Source: Gammaproteobacteria bacterium (GTDB lineage: Bacteria; Pseudomonadota; Gammaproteobacteria; GCA-001735895). Taken from it: 64,000 nucleotides of DNA. The translations under genes were made by a program, and so were the position numbers. Below the pieces are notes generated by a model. The model was not told the DNA's origin. It ran no database searches and worked only from the letters and a program-made list of their open reading frames with translations. This document shows positions 38,360-47,706 of this stretch, piece by piece (the stretch's first letter is position 1; each line of letters opens with the position of its first letter). Where the stretch lies: positions 26,199 through 90,198 of the forward strand of contig JASJCI010000029.1 of the NCBI GenBank assembly GCA_030066085.1, in the 5' to 3' direction.

Positions 38360-39634
38360 TCAGGTCGCGACCTGCTCGATTTCGGGCAGCGGCTTGTCGC
38401 GGATCGCCAGCTCGAACGCCAGCAGGCGCTTGTGGATCGACAGCAGTTCGATGATCGTGTTCCAGGAATTGACCAGGTACTGGAACGAGTTGCTGACCTG
38501 GCTGAATGCGGTCAGGATTTGCTGCAGGATGCCGAAAGTGATCGTGCCGGCGGCGATGCTCGGCAGCAGCAGAATGAAGACGAAGATGTTGTCCGCCTGC
38601 AGGTACATGCTGCGCGCGACGTTGAAATACATGTAATGAAAATAGATCGTGAAGTAGTTTTTGCGCACGTCGGCGAATAACTCCTGCAGTCTCATGGGTT
38701 GCGCGCGGTCCTCGTCGTCCTCGCCGTAGACCAGCTCCTTGCGGAAAGCCGCCTCGACTCGCTGGTTCTTGAAAAACAGCCCGGGCAGCTTGATGCCGAC
38801 CACGGCCAGCAGGGTGGTGCCGAAGATCGACCAGACCAGCGCGGCCCAGAACAGCGGCTGCGCGATCTCGCCGACGATCGGCAGTTCAGTAACGTACACC
38901 GACAGGGCCCATAGCACCGGCAAAAACGCGAACAGCGTCATGATCGCATCGACGATCGACACGCCGAGGTTTTCCATGATATCGGCGAAGCGCATCGTGT
39001 CTTCCTGGATTCGCTGCGAAGCCCCCTCGATGCTGCGTACCGTCTCCCACTGCGCGGTGTAGTAAGTGTTCATTGCCGTGCGCCAGCGAAATACGTAGTG
39101 ACTGCTGAAAAAACGTATTAGCACGAAGACGAAGACCGCCAGAAACGCGATTTCAGCAAAGATAATGATCAGGTCGAACATCGTCTGGCTGTACTCGGCG
39201 GCCTGCTCCGGGGTGTTGGTCGGTGTGCCCTTTTCCTCGGTGCTGCCGACCGCGTTTTGCAGCGCCTGCTGCACCAGGTCGAAAAAGGGTCGGCGCCAGT
39301 TGTTGATCGCCACCGATACCTGCACCGAAAAGTAGGTTGCGAACAGGATGAGCGCGGAACCGCTGATCGACCACCAGTGCCAGGGATGGCGCTCGAGTCG
39401 ATACCAGGTAAATGCAAAAAGGGCCGAGCAGGTGAAGTAGTACAGGTAAAACAGCAGGAAGGAGTCGGTGGTAAAGTGACCCAGGCCGATAACCGGCTCC
39501 TTCGGCGACAGGTCGAAGCCCAGGAATGCGCCGATTTGCTCGTTGAAGCTGTACCAGATAAAGACGCAGACGGCCGCGTAAATCACGACTGACGGGAAAA
39601 ACACCCGGGGATTCGGGAAAAACGATTTGAACAT
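38360..39634 (-). CDS. sbmA: SbmA/BacA-like peptide transporter
   Basis: MFKSFFPNPRVFFPSVVIYA..., VQVSVAINNWRRPFFDLVQ. Confidence 0.88.
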   Translation of the reverse strand: MFKSFFPNPRVFFPSVVIYAAVCVFIWYSFNEQIGAFLGFDLSPKEPVIGLGHFTTDSFLLFYLYYFTCSALFAFTWYRLERHPWHWWSISGSALILFATYFSVQVSVAINNWRRPFFDLVQQALQNAVGSTEEKGTPTNTPEQAAEYSQTMFDLIIIFAEIAFLAVFVFVLIRFFSSHYVFRWRTAMNTYYTAQWETVRSIEGASQRIQEDTMRFADIMENLGVSIVDAIMTLFAFLPVLWALSVYVTELPIVGEIAQPLFWAALVWSIFGTTLLAVVGIKLPGLFFKNQRVEAAFRKELVYGEDDEDRAQPMRLQELFADVRKNYFTIYFHYMYFNVARSMYLQADNIFVFILLLPSIAAGTITFGILQQILTAFSQVSNSFQYLVNSWNTIIELLSIHKRLLAFELAIRDKPLPEIEQVAT

Positions 39635-39732
39635 GACTCAGAACCTTTTTGTCATTGGCGCTGCCGGTGGGCCGGCCGAAGTGCTTATTGATCCCGAATC
39701 GCGGGATTGATTCAACCCGGGCAGAGGTTTTT

Positions 39733-40698
39733 TTACGTTGCTTCCAGGTGAGGCTGTACCAGCTGCGCCATCATTTCGATGTGCGCGGCATCGGTGTTTA
39801 GTGCCGGGATGTAGCGAAAATCCTCGCCGCCGAGCTCGATGAATTCGTCGCGGTACTCGACCTCGATTTCGTCGAGGGTTTCGAGGCAGTCGGCGGAAAA
39901 GCCGGGGCAGATCACGTCGAGCCGACGGATGCCTCGCCCGACCAGGTCGCGCAGCGCGTCCGAGGTGTAGGGCTGGATCCAGGTCTGCTTGCCGAAGCGT
40001 GACTGGTAGCTGATCGACCAGTCGCTGTCGGCCAGGCCGAGTTCCGCAGCCAGCAGGCGCGCGGTGCGTTCGCACTGCTGCTGGTACGGGTCGCCGCGGT
40101 CGACGTTGGCCTGCGGCAGGCCGTGAAATGACATCAGCAGGTGGCGTGGGTCCTCGATCTGGCGTTTGCGTACGCTGTCCGCCAGCGCGGCGATGTAGGC
40201 GGGATGGTCCGGATAGTAGCCGATGAACTCCAGCTCGGGCGAGTACTCCAGTTCCTGCAGCGTCCGCATCAGGTGCTTGTAGCTGGTGGCGGTGGTGGTT
40301 ACCGAGTACTGCGGGTAGAGCGGCAGGACGACGATACGCCTGACGCCGGCGTCGCGCAGGAGCCGCAATACCGAGGGGTAGGACGGGTTGCCGTAACGCA
40401 TCGCCAGCTCGACATGCGCCTCCTCGGCCAGGTGCTTCTGCAGCGCCGCGCGCTGGCGTTGCGAAATCGCGAGTATCGGTGAACCGTCGTCGCTCCAGAC
40501 CCGCCCGTAGGCTTCCAGCGTCCGCCCGCTGCGTATCGGCAGGATGATTCCGTACAGGATCGGGTACCACAGCAGTCGCGGCAGCCGCACCACCAGCGGA
40601 TCGGACAGGAATTCGCGCAGAAAGCGCCGTACCGATTCGCGCTCGAGCCGATCGGGCGTGCCGAGGTTGGTCAGGAGGACTGCGGTGTTGGCGGGCAT
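39733..40698 (-). CDS. hemH: Ferrochelatase (upstream in-frame starts possible to 40755)
   Basis: AVLLTNLGTPDRLE; LLMSFHGLPQ; CPGFSADCLETLDEIE. Confidence 0.94.
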   Translation of the reverse strand: MPANTAVLLTNLGTPDRLERESVRRFLREFLSDPLVVRLPRLLWYPILYGIILPIRSGRTLEAYGRVWSDDGSPILAISQRQRAALQKHLAEEAHVELAMRYGNPSYPSVLRLLRDAGVRRIVVLPLYPQYSVTTTATSYKHLMRTLQELEYSPELEFIGYYPDHPAYIAALADSVRKRQIEDPRHLLMSFHGLPQANVDRGDPYQQQCERTARLLAAELGLADSDWSISYQSRFGKQTWIQPYTSDALRDLVGRGIRRLDVICPGFSADCLETLDEIEVEYRDEFIELGGEDFRYIPALNTDAAHIEMMAQLVQPHLEAT

Positions 40699-41064
40699 GC
40701 CGTTTCCCGGGGCAAAAAACGCGGCCAGTTTAATCGGCATGCTGCTGAAAGTCACTGAGCGCGGGCACCGGCAAAAAAATGGTCGCCTCGGAATTAGCTT
40801 AAATCTATATTTAAGCGACTTTTAATAGATAAATTCATTTGAAAAAAAATTGCGCGGGTATTGACACGGTCGAGATATGCACAAAGGTGAGCGTGGCGCG
40901 TTGTCTGGCCCTATTAATCCCCACGATTATCGGTCAATTTTTGAACAGCTGCTGTAACTTGTTGAATTTAAATAAAAAATAAAAACGCCGAAAAAATGAG
41001 CAATTTGATCCACGGTCAATGGAAATGCGGCTTGCAGCGCTTTTTGAGCATTTCATTCACAGAC

Positions 41065-41087
41065 TTATCCACAGATAATGTGGATAA
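41065..41087. promoter_or_regulatory. Pair of inverted consensus DnaA boxes
   Basis: TTATCCACA-GATAA-TGTGGATAA in an AT-rich intergenic region. Confidence 0.75.
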
Positions 41088-41237
41088 ACATGATTGTCAC
41101 GGTTTCTTAATAATTTAGCATTTACTTGCTAGAAACTACTTTAACAACAGCCGCTAACTAAAATCACTTCTGAACCGTTCAATCCGGCTGAGCGGCTGCG
41201 TCAATTCGAGTAGAATTCAGCTTTCAGTCCCGCGGGA

Positions 41238-43433
41238 ATGCCTGTGCCGCCGAGCCGTCTCGCCGCCTTCGCCATCGCGTTACCCATTTACCGGGTTTTC
41301 GACTACGAAGTTGAAGCCGGTGATCCGTTGCGCCCGGGTACGCGTTACCGGCTGCCTTTCGGCAGCGGTACGCGCACCGGTGTGTTGCTCGATCCGGCGC
41401 CGGATAGCGAGGTCGACCCGGACAAGATTCGCCCGGCCGGGCCCCGCCTGGACGATCGGCCGGTGCTCGACGAACACATGCTGGCCCTGGCGCGCTGGCT
41501 GGCGGAGTACTACCTGCAGCCGCTGGGCGAAGTCATTTTCCTGTGCCTGCCGCTGCGACTGCATCGTACCGAATCGCCCCCGGCGGATCGGGTCAAGCGC
41601 TGGCGGCTGGTCGGCGAGGATCCCGCTGCGATCGAGGCGCTGGCGCGCCGCTCGCCGCGGCAGTACGAAATCTGTTGCGCCCTGGCCAGTGGCGGTATGA
41701 CCGCGGCTGACCTCAAGGCCCTGAATCCGAACTGGCACGCCGCCGTGCGCGCGCTCGAGCGCCGCGGGCTGGTCGCCTGGGCGTGGGACGAGCCCGGCAC
41801 CATCGAGCTGCCGGCCTTCAGCGCGCCGACATTGAGCGCGCAGCAGACCGGTATCCTGGATTCCCTCGGACCGCGGCTCGGCGGCTTCGGCGTCCATCTG
41901 CTCGACGGTATAACCGGCAGCGGCAAGACCGAGATTTACCTCCACCTGATACGTGAAACGCTCGACGCCGGCCAGCAGGTCATCTACCTGGTGCCGGAAA
42001 TTGGTCTCACCGACCAGTTGATCGAGCGCGTGCGCGAGCGCTTCGGTGACTGCTTCGAGCTGTCGCACTCGGGCCTCACCGAATCACGCCGCTACCGGGC
42101 CTGGGATCGATTCCGGCGCGGCGAGCGTCGCATCATGCTGGGAACCCGTTCGAGCCTGTTTGCGCAGTGCAACAACCTGGGCCTGATCGTGATCGACGAG
42201 GAGCACGATTCATCCTACCGCCAGGAAGACGGAGTTCGATACCACGCGCGTGACGTGGCGATCAAGCGGGCGCAGATGCTCGATATCCCGGTCCTGCTCG
42301 GTTCGGCAACCCCGTCGACGGAAACCCTGCGCAACTGCGCGCGCGACAACTGGTACACCTACCGGCTAGATCAGCGGCCGACGCGTTACCCGCCGCCGGC
42401 TTTGCAGCTGGTCGACCTGCGTCATGGCCGGATCGACTTCGGCATCGCCGGTGCCGTGTTCGAGCGTATCGATACGCACCTCGAGCAAGGCGGACAGGTG
42501 CTGATCTACCTCAACCGGCGCGGGTTTGCACCGGTGGTGATGTGTCACGAATGCGGCTGGCAGGCGGTCTGCGCCAACTGCGACAGCCGCCTGACCCTGC
42601 ACCAGTCTGTCGGCTCGCTGCTGTGCCATCACTGTGGCTATGCCGACCGCGTGCCGGAGGCCTGCCCGCAGTGCGGCAACCCGGAGATCCGCCACTACGG
42701 TGTTGGCACCGAGCAACTCGAGCAGGGCCTGGTCGAGCGATACCCGCAAATTCCGATCCTGCGCATCGATCGCGACGTCATCGCCTCGCGCGAGGCCCTG
42801 CAGTCGCGGCTGGAGCAATTGCGTACGGGTGACCCGTGCATCCTGATCGGTACCCAGATGATTGCCAAGGGCCACGATTATCCCGCGATTACGCTAAGCG
42901 TGGTGCTCGATGCAGACCAGGCGCTGTTCAGCGCGGCCTACCGCGCGCCGGAACGGCTCGCGCAAACCCTGTTCCAGGTTGCCGGTCGGGCGGGTCGCGG
43001 CGATCGGCCCGGCGAGGCGCTGGTGCAGTCGCGCTTCCCCGGGCATCCGCTGCTGCGGGCGCTGGTCGAACGGGACTATCGCGATGTTGTCGGTGATCTG
43101 CTGCACGAACGGGAACAGCTCGGATTCCCGCCGTACGCGCGGGTGACGATGTTTCGCGCCGATGCGCCCGCACTGGACGCCGCACTGGCCTGCCTGCAGT
43201 CGATCCGGGAAATCCTCGCGCGCACGCCCGGTATCGAGGCACTCACGCTGATCGGTCCCATGCCGGCGTTGATGACCCGGCGCATCGGGCGCTATCGTGC
43301 GCAGCTGTGCCTGCTTGCGCCCGCTTACGCCAGCCTGCGCGAAGTGCTTGCCCGCGCCATGCCGGAAATAGCCGAGCTTTCGGCTGCGCGCGATACCAAC
43401 TGGATCGTCGACGTGGATGCGCAGGACCTGTAA
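41238..43433 (+). CDS. priA: Primosomal protein N' (replication restart helicase PriA)
   Basis: LLDGITGSGKTEIYL, DEEHDSSYRQ, zinc-binding CHECGWQAVCANCDSRLTLH...CHHCG. Confidence 0.97.
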   Translation: MPVPPSRLAAFAIALPIYRVFDYEVEAGDPLRPGTRYRLPFGSGTRTGVLLDPAPDSEVDPDKIRPAGPRLDDRPVLDEHMLALARWLAEYYLQPLGEVIFLCLPLRLHRTESPPADRVKRWRLVGEDPAAIEALARRSPRQYEICCALASGGMTAADLKALNPNWHAAVRALERRGLVAWAWDEPGTIELPAFSAPTLSAQQTGILDSLGPRLGGFGVHLLDGITGSGKTEIYLHLIRETLDAGQQVIYLVPEIGLTDQLIERVRERFGDCFELSHSGLTESRRYRAWDRFRRGERRIMLGTRSSLFAQCNNLGLIVIDEEHDSSYRQEDGVRYHARDVAIKRAQMLDIPVLLGSATPSTETLRNCARDNWYTYRLDQRPTRYPPPALQLVDLRHGRIDFGIAGAVFERIDTHLEQGGQVLIYLNRRGFAPVVMCHECGWQAVCANCDSRLTLHQSVGSLLCHHCGYADRVPEACPQCGNPEIRHYGVGTEQLEQGLVERYPQIPILRIDRDVIASREALQSRLEQLRTGDPCILIGTQMIAKGHDYPAITLSVVLDADQALFSAAYRAPERLAQTLFQVAGRAGRGDRPGEALVQSRFPGHPLLRALVERDYRDVVGDLLHEREQLGFPPYARVTMFRADAPALDAALACLQSIREILARTPGIEALTLIGPMPALMTRRIGRYRAQLCLLAPAYASLREVLARAMPEIAELSAARDTNWIVDVDAQDL

Positions 43434-43580
43434 AGCGGACCTGCTTGTAGCGGGCCGGCGCCCCCGGCCCGGTAATTACGGAATCGGAGCCGGCGGGCAG
43501 GGGATGCGGGCTAGGCACTCGCCGGTTCTGCATGTAAAATCCCGCATCATTTTTGCCCTTCGCGGTCGAGCCGTCATCCC

Positions 43581-45335
43581 TTGAAGCAAGCCATTCACGA
43601 TCTGATCGCGCAGGCGCTGGCCGCGCTCGAGCAGGCCGAGCGTATTTCCCTGCCCGCGGCGCCGAACATCCAGGTCACGCCATCGAAAGAGGCCGCGCAG
43701 GGTGACTACGCGTCGAACGTCGCGCTGGCGCTGGCGCGACCGCTGCAAATGGCGCCGCGTGATCTCGCCCGGCTGATCGTCGACACAATCGGCCAGCCGC
43801 CCGGGGTCGAACGGATAGAAATTGCCGGCCCCGGATTCATCAACTTTTTCGTTGCCAGCGATGCCAACCTCGAGGTCGTGCGGCGCGTGCTCGCCCAGGG
43901 TGTCGATTACGGACGTGGCCAGGACGGCGCGGGCACCCGCGTGCAGGTCGAGTTCGTGTCGGCCAATCCGACCGGCCCGTTGCACGTCGGCCATGGCCGC
44001 GGCGCGGCCTACGGGGCGACGGTGGCAAACCTGCTCGCGTTCGTCGGTTACGAGGTGCAGCGCGAGTACTACGTCAACGATGCCGGGCGGCAGATGGATA
44101 TTCTCGGCACGTCGACCTGGCTGCGCTACCTCGACCTTTGTGGCGAAACGATCGATTTTCCCAGCAACGGCTACCAGGGCGACTACGTGTGGGACATCGC
44201 CGCGACGCTGCATCGCGAAAACGGCGACCGCTTCCGCCATCCGGCGGCGCAGGTGTTCGCCGATATCGCGCCCGACGCGCCGGCCGGCGGCGACAAGGAA
44301 GAACACATCGATGAGCTGATTGCGCGGGCGCAGACTTTGCTCGGCGATGCCGACTATCGCGTCGTGTTCGATCTCGCCAAGGATACCCTGGTCGACGTGA
44401 TCCGCGACGATCTGCATGCCTTCGGCGTCGATTACGACCGCTGGTTTTCGGAGCGCTCGCTGGCCGACGACGGGCTGATCGAAATCGCGATCGAACGTCT
44501 GTCGGAGCGTGGCCACCTCTACGAGCAGGATGGCGCGCTGTGGTTCCGCTCGACCGATTTCGGCGATGAAAAAGACCGCGTGGTGCGCCGCGAAAACGGT
44601 CACACGACCTATTTCGCGTCGGACATCGCCTACCACATGAACAAGTTCGACCGCGGCTTCGACCGGGTCATCAATGTCTGGGGTGCCGACCATCACGGTT
44701 ATATCGCGCGCGTCAAGGCGTCGCTGACAGCGCTCGGCTACGCCGCCGACGAACTCGAGATCCTGCTGTTCCAGTTCGCCAACCTTTACGAGAACGGCAA
44801 AATGATCGCGATGTCGACGCGCTCCGGCGAGTTCGTTACGCTCAAGCAACTGCGTGACGATGTCGGTCTCGATGCCGCGCGCTTTTTCTACGTCATGCGC
44901 AGGTCGGATCATCACATGGATTTCGATCTCGACCTCGCGCGCGAGCAGTCCAGCGATAACCCGGTGTATTACCTGCAGTATGCCCACGCGCGCATCCAGA
45001 GCGTATTGCGCCAGTGCGCCGACAAGGGCCTTACGGTCGACACCGCGGGCGCCGATCTCGCACCGCTCGGCAACGAGCACGAGCAGGCGCTGCTGCGCCA
45101 GCTCGAGCTTTTTCCCGAACGGGTGGCTACGGCCGCGCGGCGGCGCGAACCGCACCTGGTGATCAACTACCTGCGCGAACTGGCCAACCAGTTTCACTCC
45201 TGGTACAACGCGCACCAGTTCATCGTCGACGATGCCGCGCTGCGCGATGCCCGCGTTACGCTCGCGGTGGCGGTCGGCCAGGTGCTGCGCAACGGCCTGA
45301 CCCTGCTCGGGGTCGGCGCGCCGGAGCAGATGTAG
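43581..45335 (+). CDS. argS: Arginyl-tRNA synthetase (TTG start)
   Basis: VEFVSANPTGPLHVGHGRGAAYG; YDRWFSERSL; C-terminal DALR domain. Confidence 0.97.
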   Translation: MKQAIHDLIAQALAALEQAERISLPAAPNIQVTPSKEAAQGDYASNVALALARPLQMAPRDLARLIVDTIGQPPGVERIEIAGPGFINFFVASDANLEVVRRVLAQGVDYGRGQDGAGTRVQVEFVSANPTGPLHVGHGRGAAYGATVANLLAFVGYEVQREYYVNDAGRQMDILGTSTWLRYLDLCGETIDFPSNGYQGDYVWDIAATLHRENGDRFRHPAAQVFADIAPDAPAGGDKEEHIDELIARAQTLLGDADYRVVFDLAKDTLVDVIRDDLHAFGVDYDRWFSERSLADDGLIEIAIERLSERGHLYEQDGALWFRSTDFGDEKDRVVRRENGHTTYFASDIAYHMNKFDRGFDRVINVWGADHHGYIARVKASLTALGYAADELEILLFQFANLYENGKMIAMSTRSGEFVTLKQLRDDVGLDAARFFYVMRRSDHHMDFDLDLAREQSSDNPVYYLQYAHARIQSVLRQCADKGLTVDTAGADLAPLGNEHEQALLRQLELFPERVATAARRREPHLVINYLRELANQFHSWYNAHQFIVDDAALRDARVTLAVAVGQVLRNGLTLLGVGAPEQM

Positions 45336-45836
45336 ATGGCGATGGCGAAGAAACAGGGTACATCGCCCCTGGTCTGGGCTTTCCTGCTGCTGGTGCTGGC
45401 TTCTTTCTTCTCGTTGATCGTGTTTCTCGATCAAAGGATTGGCAGGGGTGGAAGCGAGCGCACGCCGGTCAGCGAAAGCAGTCCGGAAAAGAAGCCCGTC
45501 ATCGATTTTTACGATGTGCTGCCGGACCGTAAGATCGAGATCCCGATTTCCGACGAAGATCGCGAAGCCATCGAAAACCCGAGCATCAACAAGCAGGCGG
45601 TCACCCGTGTGATCCTGCGGGCGGGTGCGTTTCAGAGCGCGGCCGATGCGGAGACCATGAAGGCGCGGCTGGCGTTCCTGGGCCTGGAGGCGAAAGTCCA
45701 GGTGGCCGAACTCGAAGCCGGAACCTGGCACCGGGTACAGCTCGGTCCCTTCGCCAGTAACAGCGAACTGTCGCGCGCCGAGAAACTGCTGCTCGGAAAC
45801 GGCATCAAGTACTACCAGGTCGAAGTACCGCAGTAG
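45336..45836 (+). CDS. SPOR-domain protein (FtsN-like)
   Basis: N-terminal TM, C-terminal SPOR (VILRAGAFQSAADAETMKARLAFLG...RVQLGPF). Confidence 0.88.
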   Translation: MAMAKKQGTSPLVWAFLLLVLASFFSLIVFLDQRIGRGGSERTPVSESSPEKKPVIDFYDVLPDRKIEIPISDEDREAIENPSINKQAVTRVILRAGAFQSAADAETMKARLAFLGLEAKVQVAELEAGTWHRVQLGPFASNSELSRAEKLLLGNGIKYYQVEVPQ

Positions 45837-45841
45837 CGGCC

Positions 45842-46561
45842 TCAGTCGCCGTACAGGGTTAGCAGAAACCAGTCCGGCACCCAGTCACGCGGTTGCGACA
45901 GCCGCTCTTCGTGTTGCCGGTAGTCCGGGCAGTGTTGCGCCACCAGCTGCCAGTAGGCGCGCGAGTGATTGAGGTGGCGCAGGTGGCACAGCTCGTGGAT
46001 CATCAGGTATTCGACCGATGCGCGCGGCAGGAACAGCAGCTGATCGTTGAGGCTTATGTTGCCGCGCGCCGAGCAGCTGCCCCAGCGGGTCTTCTGGCTG
46101 CGAATGCTGACCCGTTTGAATGCCAGACCGGTCTGTCGCGACAGTTCCCGCAACAGGGGCGGCAGACAGTCCTCGGCCCGCGCGCGAATCCACTGGCGCA
46201 GTTCGCCGAGCTGTGTTTCGAAGTCGTCGCTTTGCAGCCGCAGGCTGCTGTCGCACGGGGCCGCGAACAGGTCGAGGGTGGTGCCGGGACGGGGGCGGGC
46301 ATACTCGATCCCGGTGATGCTGTCGTCGAAGGCCAGGCGTATCGCGTCGGGCAGACGCACCGCCGCGCGCAGCCGGGCCTGGCGGTCCAGCTGGCGCCGA
46401 ATCCAGCCGGCATGCTGCTCTACCAGCCGCGGCACTTCACGTTGCGGGAAACGTCGCGGAATGACGATCTCGAGCCCGCCGAAGGGTCTTACCTGCAGCC
46501 TGGCGTGACGCGCCCGCGGGGAAACGCGTAGCGAGTAGCGGATGGGGTTGTCGTCGTTCAT
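45842..46561 (-). CDS. YgjP/SprT-like metal-dependent hydrolase
   Basis: TRWGSCSARGNISLNDQLLFLP...YLMIHELCHLRHLNHS. Confidence 0.93.
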   Translation of the reverse strand: MNDDNPIRYSLRVSPRARHARLQVRPFGGLEIVIPRRFPQREVPRLVEQHAGWIRRQLDRQARLRAAVRLPDAIRLAFDDSITGIEYARPRPGTTLDLFAAPCDSSLRLQSDDFETQLGELRQWIRARAEDCLPPLLRELSRQTGLAFKRVSIRSQKTRWGSCSARGNISLNDQLLFLPRASVEYLMIHELCHLRHLNHSRAYWQLVAQHCPDYRQHEERLSQPRDWVPDWFLLTLYGD

Positions 46562-46704
46562 CGGTCGCGCATGATTTCGCTCGGGGCCAGGTGGCGTATC
46601 TTCGGCGGTCCGTGGCAATACTGGCCTGTATAACACAAATCGGGTAGTTTGAGCCATTTGCCAGGCAGGGCCGATCGCGGACCTGCCGTGACGGGGTACG
46701 GGGT

Positions 46705-47706
46705 TTGCAACCGATTACGATTCGCTATCTCAGCGGTCACGACGTGGCCGCGCTCGAACTCGCCAACGACGAAATCCTGGACGCCGTCGAGCAGGCGCTG
46801 CGCGCGCAGGGTGAAGGTCGCACGGTCATCGAGCCGCGCATGCACCTGGTCGCCGACCCTGACTGCGGCGGACATTTCAACGTGCTGCGTGGATACATCG
46901 GCCCCGGTAATAACGCCGGGGTCAAGGTGGTCGGCGACTTCCACGGCAATTACCGGCTCGGCCTGCCGTCCGAGTTCGGCCTGCTCAACCTGTTCGACGG
47001 CCGTACCGGGCAACCGCGCGCGATCCTCGATGCCACCGGTATTACCGAGATGCGCACCGGCGCGGTCACCGCGATCGGCGCGAAATACCTGGCGCCGTCA
47101 CGACCGCGAGTGCTCGGGCACATCGGTGCACGCGGCACCGCCTACTGGAACGTCCGCCTGCTCGACCACCTCTTCGACTTCGAGGAAATACGCGTGCATT
47201 CGCGCCGCGCCGACAGCCGCGAAGCCTTTGGCGAACGTCTTGCCCTCGATCTCGGCAAGCCGGTGCGGGTGGTCGACAACTGGCGCGACTGCCTCGAGGG
47301 TGCCGACATCCTGGTCGAGGCATCGCGTCTCGAGCAGCCGGAGCCGCTGTTACGCACGCGCTGGATTCGCCCGGGCGCGCTGGTGATTCCCTACGGCACC
47401 ATGAGCACGGTCGAGGACGATATCACCGATATCATGCACAAGATCGTGGTCGACGACTGGGGGCAGTGCACCGTTGGTCCCTTTGGCTGCCTGCGGCGCC
47501 ACGTCGACAGTGGTCGGATCACGCGCGCCAGCATTCACGGTGAACTCGGTGAAATCTGCGCCGGCCGCATTACCGGGCGTGAGCGCGACGACGAAACCTG
47601 CCTGCTGTGGCACCGTGGACTGTCGACCTCCGATATCGCGCTTGGCGTCGCCATGCTGGACAAGGCCGAGCGGCTCGGGCTCGGTATGGAGTTACCCTAC
47701 GCGTGA
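46705..47706 (+). CDS. Ornithine cyclodeaminase / mu-crystallin family protein (TTG start)
   Basis: GVKVVGDFHGNYRLGLP...GITEMRTGAVTAIGAKYLA. Confidence 0.85.
   Translation: MQPITIRYLSGHDVAALELANDEILDAVEQALRAQGEGRTVIEPRMHLVADPDCGGHFNVLRGYIGPGNNAGVKVVGDFHGNYRLGLPSEFGLLNLFDGRTGQPRAILDATGITEMRTGAVTAIGAKYLAPSRPRVLGHIGARGTAYWNVRLLDHLFDFEEIRVHSRRADSREAFGERLALDLGKPVRVVDNWRDCLEGADILVEASRLEQPEPLLRTRWIRPGALVIPYGTMSTVEDDITDIMHKIVVDDWGQCTVGPFGCLRRHVDSGRITRASIHGELGEICAGRITGRERDDETCLLWHRGLSTSDIALGVAMLDKAERLGLGMELPYA

Noticed and set aside
43451-43471. CGGGCCGG-CGCCC-CCGGCCCG hairpin between priA and argS as a terminator
   Set aside because: Strong stem but no T-run; cannot be called an intrinsic terminator from sequence alone.
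43476-45731. 751-aa ORF antisense to argS
   Set aside because: Sense strand is clear argS; antisense composition (Arg/Val/Gly/Asp-rich) is typical of codon-bias shadow ORFs.
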